From Phycisphaerales bacterium UBA7800 (lineage in GTDB: Bacteria; Planctomycetota; Phycisphaerae; Phycisphaerales; Phycisphaeraceae): 61,290 nt of DNA. The notes beneath the pieces are model-generated. The model searched no databases. It was not told the DNA's origin and saw only the letters and a list, made by a program, of their open reading frames with translations. Below, in pieces: positions 25,842-35,248 of this stretch (position 1 is the first letter of the stretch; the number at the start of each line of letters is the position of its first letter). The stretch covers positions 1-61,290 of the forward strand of contig DLCK01000060.1 of the NCBI GenBank assembly GCA_002480565.1. The letters run 5' to 3'. Position numbers and translations under genes: made by a program.

Positions 25842-27634
25842 AATTGAACACCTTCCTGCTCTGGCGAGACGAGACGTCGGATGGCTTGCAACAAAGAGTT
25901 GGCACGAATTGGATTGGGATAAGCGTGAATAGGCCAGTTGTTTTCGGCAATGAGTTCTTCAGGATCATCCGAACGCTGTGCCAGTAGCAAAATGGGTGTG
26001 TTGGTAAAATGTTGTGTGATCAGCTCGAGGTGTTCAACGTCATTATGCACACTTGTCGCAGTCTGATCGATAATCACAATGTCAGGTTTGGTTGCGTGAT
26101 CGGTGACATTCTGCAGGTGCGGGAAGCTCAGCACGCTACCGCCAGCGAGTGCCAGTGTTCGTCGGTATGGATTCCAATGGTTGTTGTACGAGGAGATCAT
26201 CACGATATGAATGCCGGTGATGTCAACTTTGGCATGACAGAGTTGCGGGACATTTTTGCCTAACCACCAGTGCATGTCGGCGGTGGCCTGCGAGATGGCG
26301 TTTTCAATTTGCGAATGAATCGGTGAAAGAAATTCGTACGCTTCACTAGGCAAGGGACGCAGATCAATACCTGGCAGGGATTGGAATCCGGTTGCATTGG
26401 CAATCTGGTCACAGGCACAGAGCATGGCGCTGCGCTTGGCATCATCGTCTGCCAACTGGTCACGCAAGGCATTGGTTAATTCATGCGTGATACATGCCAT
26501 ACTCACCGATTCGGGCATGCCGTGCGTCTCACAGTATTCAGCGCCCAATTCCAGATGATCAAGTCCGAGCATGATCTGTTCACAGGTGGTCATTGGTAAC
26601 ACGACATTGCGCGCTGCGTCATATGTGCGAACGACACTGTGACCGATTTCACTGTTGATTAGTTGCAGGCGACCGATATCGTGCAGCAGTCCCATGACAC
26701 GCGCTTCATCCGCATCAATCCCGATGGTTGGGCCAATGACCGAAGCCAAGTGTGCTGTGGCAATGGCATGACGCCACCAGTGGATGACCCAGGGGGTGAT
26801 CACCGGATCATCAGGACGGGTGGGCATGTTCAAGACAATTTCCTGAACCGTGGCAACCCCCAATGATTCCACGGCCTGACGGACGCCAACGATTTTGCCA
26901 TCCGTTTCTTCGGAACCTGCATTGACATATTGCAGCACACAGCAGGTTGCACCTGGATCCAACTCAACGAGTCGAATGCACTGGCGGACCTGGTCGTCGC
27001 TGAGTTTTCTGATTTCCTGTTTGATCTGTTCAAAGACCAGGTACAGATGAGAAAGACTCACCGCAGAACGTGTTTCAGCACTTGTACAAGCAGCAATCGA
27101 GGAGACCGCCTGCGTCCATGGATCGGTCTGACCCATTTGTGCAGCAGGTGATTGAGCAGCTTCCTCGGCTGGCAAGGGAGGTAGCTCTGAGGGCATATCC
27201 TTGGAGACTTTATCGTCATAGCCCATCGCGTTGACGATTTTTGTTTTTAACGCATCAAGTTTCAGATCACCCTTGGATAGAAAATCGGCAGCGCCCAAAG
27301 ATTTACACTTGGCGATCACCTCCGTGGACATGTACTTGGTCATCAGGATGATCGGCATGGCCTGCGTGCTTGGATTTCGTTTTAAGGCAGCAAGCGCGGT
27401 CATCCCATCAAGAATCGGCATCCGAACATCGACAATCGCCAGATCAAATGAATCCTGCATCGCGCATTGAATCAGGTCCCGACCGTTGGTCACCGTGGTC
27501 ACTTCAAAGCCAAGATGCTTTAGCACGTAGGACATGGCGTTGCATGTCTGGGCATCATCATCGGCCAGAAGGATATGTCCAGTCATGTTCATGCCTGGTG
27601 CGGTCTTCGGATTGTCCGTCTGGGACTGAGTCAA
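25838..27634 (-). CDS. Response regulator with REC, HDOD and C-terminal pseudo-receiver
   Basis: 598 residues. An N-terminal receiver has the acid pair DDD at 25-27, acceptor Asp69 (AIVDVRMP), Thr in LMTKYMS and Lys in LSKGDL, hence functional. A linker leads to an HDOD domain (VRLVELDPGATCCVLQYVNAG; ESLGVATVQEIVLN) that retains LLHDIG. The C-terminal 110 residues look like a second receiver (DIVIIDQTA) with the conserved Lys and Thr replaced, so probably unphosphorylatable. Start is a TTG with GGAG 9 nt upstream; an ATG at 27592 is the alternative. It lies 23 nt after a CheY gene. Confidence 0.85.
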   Translation of the reverse strand: MTQSQTDNPKTAPGMNMTGHILLADDDAQTCNAMSYVLKHLGFEVTTVTNGRDLIQCAMQDSFDLAIVDVRMPILDGMTALAALKRNPSTQAMPIILMTKYMSTEVIAKCKSLGAADFLSKGDLKLDALKTKIVNAMGYDDKVSKDMPSELPPLPAEEAAQSPAAQMGQTDPWTQAVSSIAACTSAETRSAVSLSHLYLVFEQIKQEIRKLSDDQVRQCIRLVELDPGATCCVLQYVNAGSEETDGKIVGVRQAVESLGVATVQEIVLNMPTRPDDPVITPWVIHWWRHAIATAHLASVIGPTIGIDADEARVMGLLHDIGRLQLINSEIGHSVVRTYDAARNVVLPMTTCEQIMLGLDHLELGAEYCETHGMPESVSMACITHELTNALRDQLADDDAKRSAMLCACDQIANATGFQSLPGIDLRPLPSEAYEFLSPIHSQIENAISQATADMHWWLGKNVPQLCHAKVDITGIHIVMISSYNNHWNPYRRTLALAGGSVLSFPHLQNVTDHATKPDIVIIDQTATSVHNDVEHLELITQHFTNTPILLLAQRSDDPEELIAENNWPIHAYPNPIRANSLLQAIRRLVSPEQEGVQL

Positions 27635-27657
27635 TGCTTTTTCGCTCCGTCGAAGGT

Positions 27658-28059
27658 TTATGCTGCAGCTTGTGAAATCTCGGTCAGGTGGTCGTTAATC
27701 ATTTTTAACAGACCGTCAGGATCGAATGGTTTGTGGACAATGTGATCGGCCCCGACATTCATGGCATGTTCGTTATCCATGTTGGAAGATCGCGCGGTGA
27801 TAAACCAGATTTGCCCCGTGTGATTCTTTTCTTTCCAGTCACGTCGAATCGTCGCGCATGCCGTGTATCCATCAATCTGTGGCATCATGACATCCATGAG
27901 AATCAGACTTGGCAACTCCTTGCAAGCCAGGTCAACTGCCGTAGGACCATCAGTCGCCGTATGGACGGTGACATCCTTGATCGTGCGGGTCATGTACTCA
28001 AGTGCCAGAAGAATGTGTGGCTCATCGTCAGCCAACAGTATGGTTCGGTTCTGGGCCAT
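27658..28059 (-). CDS. Single-domain CheY-like response regulator
   Basis: 133 residues, one receiver domain: DDE at 11-13, phospho-acceptor Asp56 (LILMDVMMP), Thr in FITARS and Lys in VHKPFD. No output domain. It leads a minus-strand operon with REC-HDOD and a degenerate kinase, divergent from an HD-GYP operon. It probably shuttles phosphate from the hybrid kinase encoded at 31536-33677. AGGA lies 10 nt before the ATG. Confidence 0.92.
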   Translation of the reverse strand: MAQNRTILLADDEPHILLALEYMTRTIKDVTVHTATDGPTAVDLACKELPSLILMDVMMPQIDGYTACATIRRDWKEKNHTGQIWFITARSSNMDNEHAMNVGADHIVHKPFDPDGLLKMINDHLTEISQAAA

Positions 28060-28307
28060 GGTTTGAATATCCTGTCTGAATCATGAGTCAGTGGCGGTGG
28101 AATATACTGTTGTTAAATCGACCTTTGCGTATAGCAACTTAATGTAGTGTCACATTTTCACCTTTCTATAACCTGTTGATCGTCCGATAGCTGGCAATTG
28201 TGGATGTTTCTGATCGATGACTCCCATGATCACATAAAGCCAGCAGTGGGAACATCCGATTGATTCTTGGGTAAGCCGTCTATTGTTATTCTGAAAGCAG
28301 GTTCGCT

Positions 28308-29582
28308 TTGGGAGTTGTTAAACAATCTCATGAGGATCACCAAGCCGCCGATCTTGGCGACCAGGTGACACAGTTGATTGGTCAGGTCAACGCGCTGGAG
28401 GTACAGCGCGATGATGTGGTGCGCGCCAATATCAACTACCTGCGTGAATTGGCTCAACTCAATCGAGTGGCCGATATGCTCACACAGCATCGGTCCTATA
28501 AGCAGGTGATGAGTGATCTGATTCAGGAAGTTCAAAAACTCACCGGCGCCAAGCATATCTGGCTCATTGAACCGAATTCCAAAAGCGAAATTCGTGATGT
28601 CTATTCGCTTGAGCAGAATGAATCGAAATACGATTCATTGCCACTTGAAGTCCAGGACCTTGCCCAGCGTGTGCTTGAGGTTCTGCCTGACTCGCCGTTG
28701 GTCATGCCTCATTATGATCCGACCAAGGGCGACGAACATTTTGTCGCCATGAGTATGTGCAGCGATCACTATGTCATGGGGGTCCTCTGTTATTGCTTGC
28801 CAACCAGTACCAATGCCGTGGACAGTCAGCAGATTCGACTGGTTCAAAGCTTGTTGCATCACACGACGTTGGCCTGCGAAAATGTGCGACTGCTCGAAAC
28901 CCTGAGCAATCTAATTGTGGATGTTGTGGTGGCCATGGCGTTGGCGATTGAATCACGTGATCCATACACCGGCGGGCATGTTGAACGGGTGACCGCTTAC
29001 GGGATGCTCCTGGCACGTCATGCCGGACTTGGACGCAGTGAATTGGCGACCATGCGCATCGGCGGGCTGCTGCATGACATTGGTAAGATTGCCGTACCCG
29101 ATGCCATTCTCCGAAAGCCCTTGCCGCTGACCAAAGAAGAATTCGAGGAGATGAAACCGCACCCGGTGGTCGGACATCAGATCATTTCACCTATCCCGCA
29201 GTTGGCCAAAGCAGCTCCCATTGTCCGTTGGCATCATGAACGCATTGATGGCAAAGGTTATCCCGATGGTTTGAGTGGTGATGAAATTCCACTGCTGGCC
29301 CGTGTCTCAGCCATTGCAGATACGTTTGATGCGATGACTTCAGATCGACCCTACCGACGCGGGTTGGAGATGAGTGTGGCCCGCGAAGAAATTCGACGTT
29401 GTGCCGGCACGCAGTTTGATAAAGAACTCGCCGAAGTGTTCGTCAATATTTCTGAAGAGGAATTGCTTCAAACCGTAGCGACCGCAAGTCGTGTACGAGA
29501 CGCGAATCATCGCACGGATTCTGTTTCGTTGCTCGACACACTTGACCTGGATTTTCCTGCCAACGCTCGAGGGGGTGAATGA
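28308..29582 (+). CDS. GAF/coiled-coil HD-GYP phosphohydrolase
   Basis: 424 residues. An N-terminal coiled coil (QVTQLIGQVNALEVQRDD) precedes a GAF-like domain (about 60-190), then HD-GYP with LLHDIGKIAVP, HPVVGHQI, WHHERIDGKGYPDGLSG and ADTFDAMTSDRPYR. All metal ligands and the GYP motif are present, so c-di-GMP hydrolysis is expected. The only available start is TTG 28308, with AGG 6 nt upstream; the next Met would remove the coiled coil. It overlaps the following HDOD gene by 4 nt. No GGDEF cyclase lies in the window. Confidence 0.9.
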   Translation: MGVVKQSHEDHQAADLGDQVTQLIGQVNALEVQRDDVVRANINYLRELAQLNRVADMLTQHRSYKQVMSDLIQEVQKLTGAKHIWLIEPNSKSEIRDVYSLEQNESKYDSLPLEVQDLAQRVLEVLPDSPLVMPHYDPTKGDEHFVAMSMCSDHYVMGVLCYCLPTSTNAVDSQQIRLVQSLLHHTTLACENVRLLETLSNLIVDVVVAMALAIESRDPYTGGHVERVTAYGMLLARHAGLGRSELATMRIGGLLHDIGKIAVPDAILRKPLPLTKEEFEEMKPHPVVGHQIISPIPQLAKAAPIVRWHHERIDGKGYPDGLSGDEIPLLARVSAIADTFDAMTSDRPYRRGLEMSVAREEIRRCAGTQFDKELAEVFVNISEEELLQTVATASRVRDANHRTDSVSLLDTLDLDFPANARGGE

Positions 29583-30562
29583 TGAATCCCATTGAACAAC
29601 CAGTGATCGATGCACAATGGACGAAGCTTCAACTTGAACGCAATTTGACACGTGTTCTGAATACGAATGTCTGCAACAAGGTTCTTACTGCCCTCAAGTC
29701 TCCCAACGCGGACTTTGAAAACATTGCCGAAATGCTCAAGGGTGATCCCTATGTTGCCACGCGGGTGGTGGGTATCGCCAATGTCGTGCGTCGTCATGAT
29801 GGCGTTCCGATTCAATCCTTACAACGTGCCGTACAGGTTTTGGGATTGCGACAAGTCACGAATCTGATGCTCAGTGTGATGCTCACCGGCCCGATGCTTA
29901 GCGCCGAAGGTGAACTGCCAAGACGTAAAGATTTGTGGCGATGGGTGATTGCCTGTGGTGTAGCCAACAACTACCTTGCGCGATTAACCGGCGAACAGAC
30001 CAATGATAATCCTGATCACCTTGTGGGCGGATTGGTTCTGGGGATCGGTTCGATTGTGCTCTGGGCCGGACTCGGACAGCAGTACCATCGCATACTCGGT
30101 TCACGCCTGCGTCCGATGACACTCAATCGACGTGAGCGGATGGATCTGAATGTTATTCATACCCAGGTTTCACAATGGACCTTACAGGCTATGGAATGTC
30201 CCGATTCGATGATGGTGGGGATCAACTCATTGCTTGCGGGTCGGCAAGATGAATCCTACCTGCGATACCGCAGTGTGGAAGTACTCGGTGCTCGCATTGC
30301 CGGACTCGATGCCTCGGATGCCAGTGCATGGTTAGCTGATGGCTTGCCACGCCTTGGGATTAACTTGCGAACCATCGAGGATAATCTGGGGAACCTTCGC
30401 AGTGAACTTCGTCAGATTGGCAAGGTTTTTGAAGTCGACCTTGGGACATGGGAATCACAAAAAGCCTTTCAACAGAAAATCATGGTTGAATCCGGTCAGG
30501 CACTTGCTGCTTTGATTGTTGATCACTTGACGCTCAGTGAAAGTCTTGGCTTGGCCGGATAG
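29579..30562 (+). CDS. HDOD-domain protein lacking the HD dyad
   Basis: 327 residues. HDOD features include LTALKSPNADFENIAEMLKGD and LQRAVQVLGLRQVTNLML. At the position where HDOD proteins with a residual HD fold show LLHDIG, this one has LVLGIGS, so it lacks the metal-binding dyad. HDOD domains act as scaffolds or signal adaptors, often with response regulators, rather than as hydrolases. It is translationally coupled to the HD-GYP gene (ATGA overlap; an adjacent second ATG at 29582). A charged C-terminal helix follows the domain. Confidence 0.85.
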   Translation: MMNPIEQPVIDAQWTKLQLERNLTRVLNTNVCNKVLTALKSPNADFENIAEMLKGDPYVATRVVGIANVVRRHDGVPIQSLQRAVQVLGLRQVTNLMLSVMLTGPMLSAEGELPRRKDLWRWVIACGVANNYLARLTGEQTNDNPDHLVGGLVLGIGSIVLWAGLGQQYHRILGSRLRPMTLNRRERMDLNVIHTQVSQWTLQAMECPDSMMVGINSLLAGRQDESYLRYRSVEVLGARIAGLDASDASAWLADGLPRLGINLRTIEDNLGNLRSELRQIGKVFEVDLGTWESQKAFQQKIMVESGQALAALIVDHLTLSESLGLAG

Positions 30563-30606
30563 TTTGAGATGGATTTTTCGTACCAATGAATTGGTGAGTT
30601 AAAACA

Positions 30607-31539
30607 ATGAAGATGGGGCAAGTAAAAACCAGTGATTCTTCCGGGAATCATGTCAGCCATGCGGGCAAGGAAAATGCTGCGCTGGAGGAAATGATTGCCA
30701 AGATCACCGAAGTTTCCACGTTACCACATATCGCCTTAAAGCTTATTCGCATTTGTCAGAATCCCAATACTGATCCACGTGAACTATGCGATGTCCTTTC
30801 ATCGGATCCGGTAATGACGGGTAAGGTGATGAGCTGTGTCAATTCCTCCGCGTATGGGTTAACACATCCGGTGACCAGCCTGCATCGGGCGGTCTGCCTG
30901 TTGGGATATGCCCAGTTGCGTGACCTTGCCATGACGGCATCTGTTGCCAGTGTCTTTAAGCACAATGAAACTTGCGGCAGCTATGTCCGAGCCAATCTCT
31001 GGCGGCATATGGTCGCGGTAGCCATCTGCTCACGCATGATCGCCGCGCGCTGTGAACTACCCGAGTTTGAAGAGGTCTACCTTGCTGGCCTGCTTCACGA
31101 CATTGGTATCATTCTCATCGACCAGTACGAACATACCGCGTTTTCCAACATGATGCATGACTTCCCGCAACATGCTGGGGTGAATCTGGCCTTGGTCGAA
31201 CAGGGACGTCTGGGATATGACCACACCATGCTCGGTGAACGTGTTGCCATGCTTTGGGGATTGTCTGAGGAACTTGGTGATACCATTCGCCATCATCATC
31301 AGGTGACACGTTATGAAGGCAAGTCTCCGCGAATGATCGCCTGTGTGGACTTGGCTAATCTTATATGCACCTTAAGAGGATGGTCCTCTATCGGGCACAA
31401 ACTCATTGCAGCCAATCAATGGTCATTGGATCAACTGAAACTCACAACGTTGGATGTCCAGATTATCAACGACGACCTGCACGCAGAGGTCAGGTTGTAC
31501 CGTGAATTGATTCGAGCAGGAATGCCAAGGTCATCATGA
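30607..31539 (+). CDS. HDOD-domain protein with HD dyad retained
   Basis: 310 residues. The classical HDOD opening is LPHIALKLIRICQNPNTDP, followed by VNSSAYGLTHPVTSLHRAVCLLG and YLAGLLHDIGIILIDQY, so the His-Asp pair is kept. Helices continue to HHHQVTRYEG, an HH pair also typical of HD folds. It follows another HDOD gene by 44 nt and overlaps the hybrid kinase gene by 4 nt. Likely a signalling adaptor in the same pathway; catalytic activity is uncertain for HDOD proteins in general. Confidence 0.9.
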   Translation: MKMGQVKTSDSSGNHVSHAGKENAALEEMIAKITEVSTLPHIALKLIRICQNPNTDPRELCDVLSSDPVMTGKVMSCVNSSAYGLTHPVTSLHRAVCLLGYAQLRDLAMTASVASVFKHNETCGSYVRANLWRHMVAVAICSRMIAARCELPEFEEVYLAGLLHDIGIILIDQYEHTAFSNMMHDFPQHAGVNLALVEQGRLGYDHTMLGERVAMLWGLSEELGDTIRHHHQVTRYEGKSPRMIACVDLANLICTLRGWSSIGHKLIAANQWSLDQLKLTTLDVQIINDDLHAEVRLYRELIRAGMPRSS

Positions 31540-33677
31540 ACGACATTAACCAGACATTGAGCATGCTCTTTAATGGCAACGCCTGCCCGGTCGATGAGTC
31601 GGGGGCGCTTAAGTGGCTCCTCAAGCAGGCGGCATGGCTTAAGCCTAATACCATCTGGATTCATGATGCGTCGGATGCCATTATTTCAGTCGACTTTGAA
31701 AGTGAAACATATGACATGGTTTCGCTTAAACGTTTTTCTGAGATGTTAGACAAGCAGTCCCCAGAGCAGGGGATCAAATCAATACGCCTTGCAGATATCT
31801 CGTGTACTTTGATTCAACTCTGTTCTGATCAGCAAGGTCGCGTCTTGATGCTTGTAGATGAATACGTTGATGCGAGTGATTCAAACCAGCCGAAATTCCA
31901 GGCATTGATTGAAGCATCGCACTTGATGCTCCAGTACCTGACAATGAGTCATACCACACTCGTCGCCCATCGACGTGTCCGGCAACTCCAGGCCGAGCGT
32001 TTAACCTTGCAGTCGACCTATCATCAGGTTCTAATCGACTCGTTGGCTGAAGGCGCACGTCAAAACGAAAAACTCGAAAAGCTAGTCGCTGAGCGTTCTG
32101 CAGATTTGAAGGAAGCTTTACTTTTTGCCGAGCACGCCAATGACGCCAAGAGTCAGTTTTTAGCGAACATGAGTCACGAAATTCGCACGCCGTTGACTGC
32201 AATCATGGGGTATTCGGAACTCATCGAAAGTTCAGAACCTGACGGTGATGTTGGCCAGTGGATCAAAGTGGTCTCACGCAATTCCGAGCACCTGCTTTCG
32301 ATTGTCAATGACATTCTGGACCTGTCCAAAATTGAGTCTGGCAAGGTGCAGATTGAGAACATGCCCATCTCGCTGGTGGAGACCATCGAGTACATTGTTC
32401 AATCCTTCAAACCCAAAGCCGATGAAAAAGAACTGTCGATTGATATTCAATATTTGACCGATATGCCCAGTGTGATTTTCACCGATCCCACGCGCATGCG
32501 CCAGATTCTCACGAACCTTTTTGCCAATGCAATCAAGTTCACTGAAAAAGGTGGCGTGACTCTCAGGTTGGCGATTCACAAGCAAGATAAGAAGTCCGAA
32601 ATGCTGCGAATCGAAGTCGCTGACACCGGCATTGGGATGTCTGCTGAGCAATTGGAAAAAATCTTCTCACCGTTTACCCAGGCAGATGTCTCCACCACAA
32701 GGCGTTTTGGTGGAACCGGTCTGGGCTTGACGATCAGTAAGCAATTGGTTCGACGCATGGGGGGCGAACTCACCGTTGAAAGTAAACTCAACAGCGGTTC
32801 AACATTCTGTATGACCATTCCCAACAAGATCCCGTCCCAGATTACAACAAAATCAGAGGATATCCCCACACCTGCATCATTAATGTCGCAAACCAAAACG
32901 CATCAGCGAGGAAATAAACCCATGTCTTTATTCAATACGTCCACCGGTACCATTCGTGTTCTGCTTGCAGAAGATGGCATTGATAATCAGCGTCTGATTA
33001 GCCTGATACTCAAAGCGTCCTCCATGGAGGTAGACGTTGCGGAAAATGGGCAGATCGCTTTTGACAAGGCGATTGAAGCCCAGGATCAAGGCAAACCCTA
33101 TCACGTGATTCTTATGGATATGCAGATGCCCGTCCTTGATGGATTAGCTGCAACACGCAAGCTTCGTGAGTCAGGTTATACCCGGCCAATCGTCACACTC
33201 ACAGCCAATGCCATGGACTCGGATCGTAAACTCTGCAAGGAAGCTGGATGCGATGACTTTGCCTGTAAGCCTATCCAGCGTGAAGCGTTGATCAATACCA
33301 TTGTCCAGTTCGCTACACGCGGTGAAACACCTTCGCCAACTCCACAGGAAACACCAGCACCCGATGCACTCAAAGCCAATCCATTGCTCAGTGAATTCGC
33401 GGGTGATCCTGATATGGCAGAATTGGTGGAAGACTATGTGATGAATCTGCCCCAGCGCGTTGATGCAATGAACAATGCCATTGCTTCTGAGCAGTTGGAA
33501 GAATTGCGAACCATAGCTCATCAAGTCAAGGGGTCCGCTGGCGGCTACGGCTTTATGTCCATTACCGAACAGGCTGCGCAGTTGGAAATGCTCCTCAAGA
33601 ATGAAGCAGAGCTTGATAGCATCCGCAAAGAAGTCGATGCACTTGTCGATCTGTGCAATCGCGCTTCAGCAGGATAA
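31536..33677 (+). CDS. Cytoplasmic hybrid histidine kinase (HisKA-HATPase-REC-Hpt)
   Basis: 713 residues without transmembrane helices. An N-terminal sensory region of about 150 residues and a coiled coil (NEKLEKLVAERSADLKEA) precede HisKA with MSHEIRTPLTAIMGYSELIE, then HATPase_c (LTNLFANAIKFTEKGG, DTGIGM, GTGLGL), a receiver (LLAEDGIDN, ILMDMQMPVLDG, CKPI) and a C-terminal Hpt domain with acceptor His in IAHQVKGSAG. A complete phosphorelay in one chain, able to feed the CheY and REC-HDOD proteins of the divergent operon. Overlaps the HDOD gene by 4 nt. Confidence 0.95.
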   Translation: MNDINQTLSMLFNGNACPVDESGALKWLLKQAAWLKPNTIWIHDASDAIISVDFESETYDMVSLKRFSEMLDKQSPEQGIKSIRLADISCTLIQLCSDQQGRVLMLVDEYVDASDSNQPKFQALIEASHLMLQYLTMSHTTLVAHRRVRQLQAERLTLQSTYHQVLIDSLAEGARQNEKLEKLVAERSADLKEALLFAEHANDAKSQFLANMSHEIRTPLTAIMGYSELIESSEPDGDVGQWIKVVSRNSEHLLSIVNDILDLSKIESGKVQIENMPISLVETIEYIVQSFKPKADEKELSIDIQYLTDMPSVIFTDPTRMRQILTNLFANAIKFTEKGGVTLRLAIHKQDKKSEMLRIEVADTGIGMSAEQLEKIFSPFTQADVSTTRRFGGTGLGLTISKQLVRRMGGELTVESKLNSGSTFCMTIPNKIPSQITTKSEDIPTPASLMSQTKTHQRGNKPMSLFNTSTGTIRVLLAEDGIDNQRLISLILKASSMEVDVAENGQIAFDKAIEAQDQGKPYHVILMDMQMPVLDGLAATRKLRESGYTRPIVTLTANAMDSDRKLCKEAGCDDFACKPIQREALINTIVQFATRGETPSPTPQETPAPDALKANPLLSEFAGDPDMAELVEDYVMNLPQRVDAMNNAIASEQLEELRTIAHQVKGSAGGYGFMSITEQAAQLEMLLKNEAELDSIRKEVDALVDLCNRASAG

Positions 33678-33698
33678 AGCACGATCTTCCCAACATAT

Positions 33699-35048
33699 TT
33701 ACCTGGCCAACTCCTGCGTTAATCGCTCATGGAGTTGCTCTGCAATCTGTGGCAAATGTGTAGCGAGATTGTTGCATTCGATCTCATCAGCATGCAAGTC
33801 ATACAACTCATCTGCTTGATTATCCGTGCGGATATACTTGTATTGCCCATCATAAATCATCGCCCAGTTCATCAGTCCACTAAGCTGAATATCACGATGC
33901 GCTGCGGTAGCATCTTCGAGTAATAACCGCCGCAGACTCCGTGCATCCCAACTCTCAGGCACGGCCAGTGAAGCCAAATCCGTGATCGTTGCTGCGATGT
34001 CAATGAGTTCAACCAATGCGTCGCATTGCTTGCCTGGCTTGATCCCCGGCCCGCTGACAATCAGTGGCACATGCACCGAAGGTTCGTAGGCAACCGCTTT
34101 GTTCCATCGCCCGTGGTCTCCGAGCATTTCACCATGATCCGATGCAAAGATGATGTAGGTGTTATCCATTTCGCCGCGCTTTTGAATTTGATCAATGAGT
34201 CTGCCAACCCAATCATCAATGCCGGTGATCATTGCAGCATAGGCGCGCCGGATCGCCTGATGATCGTTTGCCACCGGGCCGGGATTCACAGGATCAGCAA
34301 AGCGCACCCCGTCATACTCAGCAAGCTGCGCGACCGTTGGATCGTAAGGTTCATGAGGGCCTGGGAAGTTCACCCATAGATGCCAGGGTTCGCCGACGGC
34401 CCATTGCTTTAGGTAGTCCATCGCAGCGCGCCCGCAGAAGTCATCGGTGTGATGCTCACTGCTAAAAGGTGATGGCGTGGGGTCGATTTTCATATCATTA
34501 CCCTGGCGGTCTGATGAGAGGATTTGCCCACGTCGTTTGTAGTCATCGGCATGGACTTGGGCCAGTTGATGCTCGTGCAGAAATGCCATGTACGGATCGA
34601 CAGGTTTTTGGGTTCCGGCATTGACCGCGTCATGTTTACCTGCCTGATTGACGGCTTGGGTGAATCCTAATTGCCCCATCGCGGTGGTCCAGCCGTCGAG
34701 TCCTTTCCAGATGCCATGTTTTTGCAGGTCGGTTTTTCCCGATGCCGCCACGCGATAACCAGCATCGCGCAGGTGTTTGAAATAAGTATCACGTGAGGTG
34801 TCGAGGTTGTGGCCGTTGTTGGGGACGCCGCAGTGGTGGTATCGCATTGCCGTCGCCAATGCCGCGCGAGCCGGAGCACAAACCGGAGAGTTGGTGCGAC
34901 ACTGTGTAAACCGCATGCCGTTGGCCGCGAGCTTGTCGAGATTGGGCGTCTTGACCGGGATGTCATACCCGCTGCATCCGAGCCAATCCCATCGCCACTG
35001 GTCAGGAAACAGAAACAGGAAGTTAGGCTGCTTAGCAGTGTCGGACAT
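33699..35048 (-). CDS. Sulfatase (CAPAR type)
   Basis: 449 residues. The formylglycine motif is CAPAR at 57-61; metal sites are FPDQ near residue 16 and ASDHGEMLGDHG near residue 295. No signal peptide (MSDTAKQPNFLFLFPDQ), so cytoplasmic as read. GGAGA lies 5 nt before the ATG. It is divergent from a LacI gene with a 200-nt shared control region, suggesting that the LacI product governs it together with the beta-helix and pseudopilin genes on the other side. The natural substrate is likely a sulfated sugar or oligosaccharide. Confidence 0.93.
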   Translation of the reverse strand: MSDTAKQPNFLFLFPDQWRWDWLGCSGYDIPVKTPNLDKLAANGMRFTQCRTNSPVCAPARAALATAMRYHHCGVPNNGHNLDTSRDTYFKHLRDAGYRVAASGKTDLQKHGIWKGLDGWTTAMGQLGFTQAVNQAGKHDAVNAGTQKPVDPYMAFLHEHQLAQVHADDYKRRGQILSSDRQGNDMKIDPTPSPFSSEHHTDDFCGRAAMDYLKQWAVGEPWHLWVNFPGPHEPYDPTVAQLAEYDGVRFADPVNPGPVANDHQAIRRAYAAMITGIDDWVGRLIDQIQKRGEMDNTYIIFASDHGEMLGDHGRWNKAVAYEPSVHVPLIVSGPGIKPGKQCDALVELIDIAATITDLASLAVPESWDARSLRRLLLEDATAAHRDIQLSGLMNWAMIYDGQYKYIRTDNQADELYDLHADEIECNNLATHLPQIAEQLHERLTQELAR

Positions 35049-35173
35049 GGTGTCTCCAATACGTCTAAATGGATCAATGAATTGATAGGATTGACTGTAA
35101 CTTTTAATAACGATACGTCAACTATCATTTTCGAAACTTATAGTGAGTCGGTTAATTTTTATGATCTCGCGCG

Positions 35174-35202
35174 TTGACTTCCAGTTGTCTGCGGTATTTA
35201 AT
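35174..35202 (+). promoter_or_regulatory. Promoter of third LacI operon
   Basis: TTGACT at 35174-35179, 17-nt spacer, TTTAAT at 35197-35202; 46 nt before the LacI ATG. Confidence 0.45.
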
Positions 35203-35210
35203 GTAAAAGC

Positions 35211-35229
35211 GTTATACGTAAAACGTAAC
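35211..35229. promoter_or_regulatory. Candidate LacI operator
   Basis: GTTATACGTAAAACGTAAC has mirrored ends (GTTA/TAAC) and two ACGT cores. It starts 8 nt after the -10, where a repressor would block initiation. A related ATACGT core occurs at about 35112-35117, nearer the divergent sulfatase. Confidence 0.4.
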
Positions 35230-35248
35230 TTGTTTTCACGGAGTTTTC

